DNA of 23,660 nucleotides from a virus: IMG/VR virus record IMGVR_UViG_3300046167_000376, positions 1 to 23,660 of that record; one strand, 5' to 3'. A program made the position numbers and the translations under genes. Shown here in pieces: positions 19,107 through 23,660 of the stretch. Within the stretch, counting starts at the first letter, position 1. The number at the start of each line of letters is the position of its first letter. The notes under the pieces are model-generated. The model ran no database searches and was not told the origin of the DNA. It saw only the letters and a list, made by a program, of their open reading frames with translations.

Positions 19107-19489
19107 TTCAATTTCATAACGGTTGGGAGCATGATTTAAAAGTCGGTCAAGACGGTGAAAGCGAATTCAGCAACTTGTTACGGAAGGGCCGACCGTTTTA
19201 CACCGTTGAATGTAAACGGGATATGCAAGTGCATGAAACAGGTAATTTATTCATCGAAGTCGAGAGCCGAGGAAGTGCCAGCGGGATAGAACACACGCAG
19301 GCGGATTATTGGGCATTTATGACGCACGATAAAAAAGTTAGTATTGTCGTAGACCGTAATACGTTGCAAAAGGTGCTGGAAGCTCACACAGGCGACAAAG
19401 TGAAAGGCGGCGACGACATGACAAGTCTAGGTTATTTGATACAAGCTAAGCAGCTAATTCGCTCAATACTGCACTACGTTGAAGCGTAA
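19103..19489 (+). CDS. PD-(D/E)XK-type nuclease
   Basis: The 128-residue product contains QDGESEFSNLL, then YTVECKRD and GNLFIEVESRG, followed by SGIEHTQADYWAF. The E-C-K and E-V-E strands with an earlier acidic residue are the hallmark of a small PD-(D/E)XK nuclease fold, and the HTQADYW pattern recurs in related phage and resolvase-like enzymes. Its place just before the replication initiator suggests a role in phage DNA processing or host DNA attack. Exact substrate is unknown. Its end overlaps the initiator start (TTG 19479) by 11 bases. Confidence 0.7.
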   Translation: MIQFHNGWEHDLKVGQDGESEFSNLLRKGRPFYTVECKRDMQVHETGNLFIEVESRGSASGIEHTQADYWAFMTHDKKVSIVVDRNTLQKVLEAHTGDKVKGGDDMTSLGYLIQAKQLIRSILHYVEA

Positions 19490-20222
19490 AGGCATATACA
19501 TCCCGCTGGAGTTGTGGAATCTTGGCGAGCTGCACCCAAACGAAAGGGTGTTGCTTGCTGAGGTTGCCAGCTTTGAGGACAAAAACAAACCATGCTTTGC
19601 AGGAAACGAACACTTTGCCCAACTGCTCAACGTATCAACGGCTACGGCGCGGGGCTATATTTCCAAGCTTGTAAACGCTGGTTTTCTAGTCCGAGAGGGT
19701 GACAGATACAACAGACGACTGCGTAGAATAGCGCAAACGAGTGCGCAGAATAGCGCAGACGAGTGCGTAGATTCACGCAGACGAGTGCGTAAATCCGCGC
19801 AAACGAGTGCGCAGAATTCAGCACATACTATAACAACTACTATATTAACTACTAATACATCTACTAATAGTGCAAAAGTGTTGAATGTTGTTTTACCGTT
19901 TCAATCGGAAAAATTTGAAGCCGCATGGAACGAATGGAAAGACTACAAACACACAGACCACCGATTTAGATACAAATCGCCCAAAAGCGAACAACGGGCA
20001 CTAATCAAACTACAAAATGAACACACCAACGAAAACGACGCCATCAACGCAATTCATACAGCAATTGCAAACGGATGGAAAGGCTTGGTATTTAACTCAC
20101 CCAAAGGCGGGAGAGCTAACAAGCGGCGAGCGGATAACCTTGAAAGAGATGTCAACCGCGAAAAGCTTGCAGAATTTGCAAGAACTGGACGTATCACGCC
20201 TGACGGTGGAAACGTGCTTTAA
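19479..20222 (+). CDS. Replication initiator protein with embedded origin
   Basis: It begins at TTG 19479; no ATG fits better. The 247-residue protein has an N-terminal winged helix (GIYIPLELWNLG, ERVLLAEVASF, CFAGNEHFAQLLNVSTATARGYISKLVNAGFLVR; residues about 5-72) as in phage replication proteins. A middle Arg/Gln/Ser/Thr-rich part (80-135) is low-complexity. The C-terminal domain (FEAAWNEWKDYK, YKSPKSEQRALIKL, AINAIHTAIANGWKGLVF) is common in Bacteroidota phage initiators. The low-complexity part is encoded by four 22-base DNA repeats plus an AT-rich tract, read in different frames, so it is an origin and not a protein repeat. This is the lambda O layout. It overlaps the next ORF by up to 206 bases. 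Confidence 0.82.
   Translation: MKRKGIYIPLELWNLGELHPNERVLLAEVASFEDKNKPCFAGNEHFAQLLNVSTATARGYISKLVNAGFLVREGDRYNRRLRRIAQTSAQNSADECVDSRRRVRKSAQTSAQNSAHTITTTILTTNTSTNSAKVLNVVLPFQSEKFEAAWNEWKDYKHTDHRFRYKSPKSEQRALIKLQNEHTNENDAINAIHTAIANGWKGLVFNSPKGGRANKRRADNLERDVNREKLAEFARTGRITPDGGNVL
19710..19819 (+). repeat. Iterons: four 22-base direct repeats plus one degenerate copy (replication origin)
   Basis: Units start at 19732, 19754, 19776 and 19798, each 22 bases, sharing the core CGCARACGAGTGCGYA with an internal CGCA/TGCG inverted repeat. A degenerate copy precedes at 19710-19731. The repeat length is not a multiple of three, so the units fall in all three reading frames of the initiator. Units 1 and 4 give AQTSAQNS, while units 2 and 3 give other peptides. 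Conservation is therefore at DNA level. 22 bases is about two helical turns, suiting initiator molecules bound on one face. Confidence 0.9.
19820..19880 (+). other. AT-rich tract next to the iterons (likely DNA unwinding element)
   Basis: Directly after the last iteron the sequence becomes AT-rich and contains three CTACTA elements at an exact 12-base period (19837, 19849, 19861). Iterons followed by AT-rich repeats is the arrangement of lambda ori and many plasmid origins. A 12-base period also equals 4 codons (Thr/Asn-rich peptide), so protein-level repetition cannot be excluded here. Confidence 0.65.
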
Positions 20223-20724
20223 AGGCACGAACGTGCGCACGGCATTGGTATGCGACGAAGCACCAACACGGGCCGCGCTAATCGGTATGCTAGGCCGCTG
20301 CGTCAAGTTTATCGACGCAAACAAGACACTAACAGAACCCGAACACATTGCAATGACGGTGAACGAGCTTGTCCAGCAATTTCCAACGTTTACCCTTGAA
20401 GATTGGCGCCTGTGCCTGTACATGATGGCCAAAGAGAGCTTTGGACCGTACTACGAACGCCTAAAGTTGGCGCAGTTTGTCGATTGCTTCACCAAGTACG
20501 ACCAACTGAAGCAGCCAGTGATTCAGACGATACGCGAGAACGAACGCAAAGAGGCCGAGCGGATGCAGCAGGAAGCCATGAGGCATTTACAGCCCGAATA
20601 CGTCACTCAAATTAACCCAGTGGCATCAAGGGTACACCCAGCCGACTGGATGGCAGGAGAGGACCGCTTAACGTACACAGAGCGCGAGGAGATGCAGAAA
20701 CGACAGAAGCAAAACAGTAAATGA
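20017..20724 (+). CDS. Replication-associated protein, possibly a helicase loader equivalent
   Basis: The open frame begins at ATG 20017, 206 bases inside the initiator gene. A later ATG (20149, MSTAKSLQNLQEL) is a more modest start, still overlapping by 74 bases. The product is up to 235 residues, helical, with LTEPEHIAMTVNELVQQFPTFTLEDWRLCLYMMAKESFGPYYERLKLAQFVDCFTKYDQLK. That pattern recurs in proteins encoded after initiators in Bacteroidota phages. No Walker motif is present. By position it is comparable to lambda P, but this is inference. The C-terminus is charged and probably disordered. The stop overlaps the next ATG. Confidence 0.6.
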   Translation: MNTPTKTTPSTQFIQQLQTDGKAWYLTHPKAGELTSGERITLKEMSTAKSLQNLQELDVSRLTVETCFKGTNVRTALVCDEAPTRAALIGMLGRCVKFIDANKTLTEPEHIAMTVNELVQQFPTFTLEDWRLCLYMMAKESFGPYYERLKLAQFVDCFTKYDQLKQPVIQTIRENERKEAERMQQEAMRHLQPEYVTQINPVASRVHPADWMAGEDRLTYTEREEMQKRQKQNSK

Positions 20725-21107
20725 CACCAATTGAACAATTTTGGGCGGACCTGATGGATTCACGCCGCTACGCCATCACAGAAGTTTACGGCGCGGAATG
20801 TGCAAGCCGTTACAGGCCGCACCACATGGAAAAGGAGTATTTTATAAACAACAGCGGCACGTTCACAGCGCACCCTGATGTTTCACGATATAACGAGGAT
20901 TTTTGGGATATGTGCAACAAACATTACGGAGAGCAACGCGAGGCATACAGGCGGAAACTACGGGCGAACTGGCACAGGGTACAGCAGTCCGATGAATACA
21001 AAAGCCGTAAGCGTGAGCGCGAAATGTTAAAAGACTACATTAGCCAAGCAATTAACGGTAATGGCAAAGAGACAGACACACGCACAACTGAAAAAGAAGG
21101 TCGATGA
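20721..21107 (+). CDS. Unknown early protein (128 residues)
   Basis: The product begins MTPIEQFWADLMDSRRYAITEVYG and has aromatic-rich segments (HHMEKEYFIN, RYNEDFWDMCNKHYGEQREAYRRKLRANWHRV) and a charged tail. I cannot assign it to a family. It is coupled to the preceding gene by ATGA (20721-20724) and overlaps the NinG start by 47 bases, so it belongs to the replication/recombination operon. Confidence 0.65.
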   Translation: MTPIEQFWADLMDSRRYAITEVYGAECASRYRPHHMEKEYFINNSGTFTAHPDVSRYNEDFWDMCNKHYGEQREAYRRKLRANWHRVQQSDEYKSRKREREMLKDYISQAINGNGKETDTRTTEKEGR

Positions 21108-21549
21108 GTGGTATAGCAAGTACATCAGATACCGAGCAGCAGACAAAGACGGTTACGCCGAATGCTTTACCTGTCACACACGTCACCATGTTGGGCATCT
21201 CCATTGCGGACATTTTGCAAGCAGGAGGCACATGGCCACCCGTTGGGACGACCCAGCGGACGGCATTGGTAACACAGCCCCGCAATGCGTTGCCTGCAAT
21301 CTGTACGACCAAGGACGGCAATGGTATTTCGGTCAAAGACTTGACAGCCTCAAGCCCAGACGAGCTAAGGAGATTATGCAACGCTCAAAGCAGAAAAAAA
21401 GCTACCCCATTGCAGAACTCAGAGAGCTGCGCGATAGATATGAGCGACAGGCTAACGAGCTCAGCAATGCGACGCCTGCAATCTTACGACGACCAGCAAA
21501 AGAGAAGAAGGATAAACAAACTAAGGCGAATGCTCGACGTTCTGTATAA
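21061..21549 (+). CDS. ninG: NinG-like recombination protein
   Basis: The 162-residue product matches the NinG/Rap family, which in lambda acts in recombination and Holliday junction processing. N-terminal LKKKVDEWYSKYIRYRAADKDG leads to zinc-binding pairs: C35-xx-C38, HLHCGHFASRRHMATRW (C49, H51) and QCVACN (C76, C79). A basic helical C-terminus follows. Order and spacing fit the family well. It overlaps both neighbours. Coding continues into a small overlapping gene. Confidence 0.87.
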   Translation: MAKRQTHAQLKKKVDEWYSKYIRYRAADKDGYAECFTCHTRHHVGHLHCGHFASRRHMATRWDDPADGIGNTAPQCVACNLYDQGRQWYFGQRLDSLKPRRAKEIMQRSKQKKSYPIAELRELRDRYERQANELSNATPAILRRPAKEKKDKQTKANARRSV

Positions 21550-21646
21550 TGAACACAACAGCAAAAGCCAAAGCATATTCATCCGTAAGGCTTACCGCGA
21601 TGAACTGTATATCTTGACAGGGTTGCATGGATATTATCGGACGTGA
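21530..21646 (+). CDS. Small unknown protein (38 residues) between ninG and the HNH gene
   Basis: The frame MLDVLYNEHNSKSQSIFIRKAYRDELYILTGLHGYYRT fills the gap between ninG and the HNH gene. It begins at ATG 21530, overlapping ninG by 20 bases, or at ATG 21467 (59 residues, more overlap). Its TGA (21644-21646) overlaps the HNH ATG. A much longer frame from 21104 exists but its front is a shadow of ninG. The gap is otherwise unexplained, which supports a real gene. Confidence 0.5.
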   Translation: MLDVLYNEHNSKSQSIFIRKAYRDELYILTGLHGYYRT

Positions 21647-21948
21647 TGGCTTACATACCCAAAGGAAGCAGGCGCAGCCCTTGGCACAACACAAGGCTAA
21701 AGCAAGGGCAACGAGTCAACAGAGATAACAGATATAGCTCTAAACCATGGCGGCGGTTGCGCGCTGCCTTCCTGCGTGAGAATCCATTATGCATCGAGTG
21801 CAACGAACTGGCTAATGTTGTTGACCACATTACACCCGTGACAAGGGGCGGCGACTTCTGGCGTGGGCCGTTTCAACCCATGTGCAACAGCTGCCACGCA
21901 CGTAAGTCACGGACAGAACGTACTGATTTACAGGGGGGTAGGGGGTGA
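21646..21948 (+). CDS. HNH endonuclease of the packaging module
   Basis: From ATG 21646 (GTG 21643 is an alternative) the product has 100 residues. It contains a zinc ribbon (C49-xx-C52 and C80-xx-C83) and the HNH core VVDHITPVTRGG...FQPMCNSCHARKS (Asp60, His61, His84). HNH proteins next to terminase genes, like HK97 gp74, stimulate terminase cutting, often in cos phages. It ends DLQGGRG, with the last codons inside a G-rich tract. Terminase small subunit follows after 94 bases with a hairpin and a promoter. Confidence 0.9.
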   Translation: MAYIPKGSRRSPWHNTRLKQGQRVNRDNRYSSKPWRRLRAAFLRENPLCIECNELANVVDHITPVTRGGDFWRGPFQPMCNSCHARKSRTERTDLQGGRG

Positions 21949-21972
21949 AGAAAACCATATAGACGTTACGAG

Positions 21973-21999
21973 AAAGTCCCGTGCAAGTTGACTTTTTTT
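21973..21999 (+). terminator. Weak terminator before the terminase operon
   Basis: AAAGTC (21973-21978) can pair with GACTTT (21990-21995) across an 11-base loop, then T's to 21999. The stem is short. It would close the early operon before the terminase promoter. Confidence 0.45.
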
Positions 22000-22008
22000 C
22001 GTGTGTGC

Positions 22009-22038
22009 TTGAAAGTAAAAGGGAAACCCCTAACTTAG
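22009..22038 (+). promoter_or_regulatory. Candidate promoter of the packaging/head operon
   Basis: TTG at 22009-22011, 19 bases, TAACTTAG at 22031-22038 (one mismatch to TAnnTTTG), then 4 bases and the terS ATG at 22043. Spacing agrees with the other promoters here. Confidence 0.45.
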
Positions 22039-22042
22039 CTAA

Positions 22043-22366
22043 ATGAACGATGCGCAATTTCAAAGGTTCACGGAACGCGTGGCCGAGTACAGCACACGCA
22101 GCGAGCTTACCAGCGGCGTAAAGTCTTTAATTCAAACGCTTTCATGCGTAGAAATTGAGGAAGAAATGCTGCAGGCGTTTTGCAATGAGCAAGGCACGTG
22201 CTACCAAGTCACAGGCAAAAGCGGCGACGTTTACAGCCGCGCCCGTCCTGAATGGCAACAACTCAAAGAGGCACGAATGAGAAAGCAGGCCATGATTGCC
22301 ACGCTGGAGAGGTTAGTAGGTACAACGGCAGAAACAGAAGAAAGCGTTGACGAATTCTTTGGATGA
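22043..22366 (+). CDS. terS: Terminase small subunit
   Basis: The 107-residue product lies directly before the large terminase and after HNH, the normal place. Its C-terminal half (NEQGTCYQVTGKSGDVYSRARPEWQQLKEARMRKQAMIATL) matches the pattern of P27-like small terminases, in which a T-x-K-x-G-D segment is followed by RPE and a helix. The N-terminal part is helical and short. Small terminases bind the packaging site and regulate the motor. Its end contains the proposed terL start. Confidence 0.75.
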   Translation: MNDAQFQRFTERVAEYSTRSELTSGVKSLIQTLSCVEIEEEMLQAFCNEQGTCYQVTGKSGDVYSRARPEWQQLKEARMRKQAMIATLERLVGTTAETEESVDEFFG

Positions 22367-23660
22367 ATTCCACTTTGACGAAGACGCGGCAAATCGTGCC
22401 GTTGACTTTATCGAGAAGTTTTGCAGTCATGTAAAAGGCGAGCTTGGCGGTAAGCCGTTTCTGCTTGAAGATTGGCAAAAAAACGACATAATTCGCCCAC
22501 TATTCGGTTGGAAAAAGGCCGACGGACGGCGAAAATATCGCACTTGCTACGTTGAAATTCCGCGTAAAAATGGCAAGTCAAACCTTTCTGCAGCCATTGC
22601 GCTCTATATGCTTTTTGCAGACGGTGAACCGGGTGCGGAAGTGATAAGCGCAGCAGGCGACCGAAACCAGGCCAATATCGTGTTCAGCATAGCGCAGGAG
22701 ATGATACACAACAACAAACACCTGAGCCAACGCGCCAAGGTTTTGCGCAACTCAATCAACTACAAAAGCAGCTTTTACAAGTCCATCAGCGCCGAGGCAA
22801 GCACAAAACACGGCTTTAACTGCCATGCCGTAATTTTCGACGAACTACACACGCAGCCCAACCGCGATTTGTGGGATGTACTCGTAACGTCCACAGGCGC
22901 ACGAACGCAGCCGCTTGTTATCGCACTAACTACAGCAGGACATGATAGGAATTCAATATGTTTTGAGATTCATGAGTACGCTCGGCAAGTTCAGGAGGGC
23001 AGTATTCTCGATGAGACTTTTTTACCAGTACTTTATGCCGCTGATGAAAGTGATGATTGGACAGCTGAAGAAACATGGGCAAAAGCCAACCCGGGTTATG
23101 GGTCGATTTGCACTAAAGCGTATTTTGAGCAAGAAAGCAAGAAAGCGCAGAATGTCCCGTCGTACCTAAACACGTTTTTGCGTCTAAATCTCAATATTTG
23201 GACAAGTGCCGAGCACGCGTGGATACCTGACGACGTTTTTATGCAAGGCGCGGAGCCAATCCCGTGGGAGCGTTTGCCGCTTTTACCCGCCTTTGGTGGC
23301 TTAGATTTAGCCAGCACGCAGGATTTAACCGCTTTTGCACTGCTATTTCGTGACGATGAAAACGACTGTTTTTATCTTATCGTTCACCAATTTGTAAACC
23401 AAGACAAGGCCGACAGCAAGAAATTAAGCGCAGGAATTGACTACCACAGGTACGCAAAAGACGGGCATTTGACTATTACACCGGGCAACGTCACAGATTT
23501 TCGATATGTAAAACAGCATATTGTAGACGCGTGCGCTAAATACGACATTCGCGGCATAGGATACGACCCACGATTTAGCACGTACATAGTGAGCGAATTG
23601 ATACAAGACGACATAGAAATGCACCCAATGGCGCAGAATATTACGACTATGAACGGCCCC
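22347..23660 (+). CDS. terL: Terminase large subunit (packaging ATPase/nuclease), runs off the window end
   Basis: The frame opens at 22320 without any ATG. TTG 22347 (or 22359) is the proposed start, just before the conserved FDEDAANRAVDFIEKF N-terminus. The 438 residues present include an adenine-binding FLLEDWQ (38-44), a Walker A-like IPRKNGKS (71-78), Walker B VIFDELH (Asp165, Glu166), coupling LTTAG (195-199), and nuclease-domain acids Asp320 in GGLDLA and Asp407 in GYDPR. The C-terminus lies at bases 1-249. An ATG at 22363 overlaps the terS stop, the usual arrangement, but is out of frame; one extra T in the TTT at 22374-22376 would connect it (MNSTFDEDAA). Confidence 0.93.
   Translation, partial: MTNSLDEFHFDEDAANRAVDFIEKFCSHVKGELGGKPFLLEDWQKNDIIRPLFGWKKADGRRKYRTCYVEIPRKNGKSNLSAAIALYMLFADGEPGAEVISAAGDRNQANIVFSIAQEMIHNNKHLSQRAKVLRNSINYKSSFYKSISAEASTKHGFNCHAVIFDELHTQPNRDLWDVLVTSTGARTQPLVIALTTAGHDRNSICFEIHEYARQVQEGSILDETFLPVLYAADESDDWTAEETWAKANPGYGSICTKAYFEQESKKAQNVPSYLNTFLRLNLNIWTSAEHAWIPDDVFMQGAEPIPWERLPLLPAFGGLDLASTQDLTAFALLFRDDENDCFYLIVHQFVNQDKADSKKLSAGIDYHRYAKDGHLTITPGNVTDFRYVKQHIVDACAKYDIRGIGYDPRFSTYIVSELIQDDIEMHPMAQNITTMNGP

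Noticed and set aside
21104-21646. 180-residue frame overlapping ninG
   Set aside because: Its first two thirds are an out-of-frame reading of ninG, whose zinc motifs are clear. Only the last part (from 21530 or 21467) is kept as a small gene.

Overview
The window reads as one complete genome of a small tailed phage (siphovirus, HK97-type head) of a Bacteroidota host, probably a Flavobacteriia-like bacterium. The large terminase gene runs off the right end (from about 22347) and its missing C-terminus sits at bases 1-249 in the matching frame. The 23,660 bases therefore close into a circle that was cut inside terL. Every gene I accept is on the + strand. I see no integrase, repressor, tRNA, rRNA or CRISPR array, and no gene-free stretch longer than about 170 bases. 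Host evidence: promoter-like sites of the Bacteroidota form TTG-N19-21-TAnnTTTG, almost no Shine-Dalgarno sequences, a DUF3127-type OB-fold protein, and Bacteroidota-style tail and replication proteins.

Layout, reading around the circle. (1) Packaging and head: HNH endonuclease (21646), small terminase (22043), large terminase (22347 to 249 across the ends), portal (262), then a prohead protease fused in frame to the start of the major capsid protein (1445), with the rest of the capsid in another frame (to 3636) and a strong terminator. (2) A one-gene cassette (3808-4077) with its own promoter and terminator. (3) Connector and tail: head-tail connector, head closure, gp10-like neck protein, a 947-residue tail-terminator/adhesin fusion, an unknown gene, a tiny basic protein, tail tube, tail assembly chaperones with a -1 slippery site, tape measure (frameshifted as given), and a 799-residue tail-tip protein. 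(4) Lysis: two or three tiny membrane proteins, an M15 peptidase endolysin, a metallophosphoesterase, then a terminator at 16319-16345. (5) A second one-gene cassette (16417-16665). (6) Early region: short unknown genes, a possible annealing-type protein, a compact cytosine-C5 methyltransferase, a DUF3127-like ssDNA-binding protein, an HTH protein, a PD-(D/E)XK nuclease, a replication initiator carrying an iteron origin inside its own coding sequence, a likely partner protein, NinG, and then HNH again.

How it fits together: the phage has no polymerase, primase or helicase gene, so it probably recruits the host replisome through the initiator bound to its iterons and a downstream accessory protein, in the manner of lambda O and P. 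NinG, the nuclease and the possible annealing protein would process recombination intermediates, and HNH with the terminase would cut and package DNA. Attachment may depend on lectin-like domains carried at the neck, because they are fused to the tail terminator protein.

Two essential genes (capsid and tape measure) are broken by single-base shifts at short homopolymers, and terL lacks an in-frame ATG for a reason that could be the same. I regard these mainly as likely sequencing errors.
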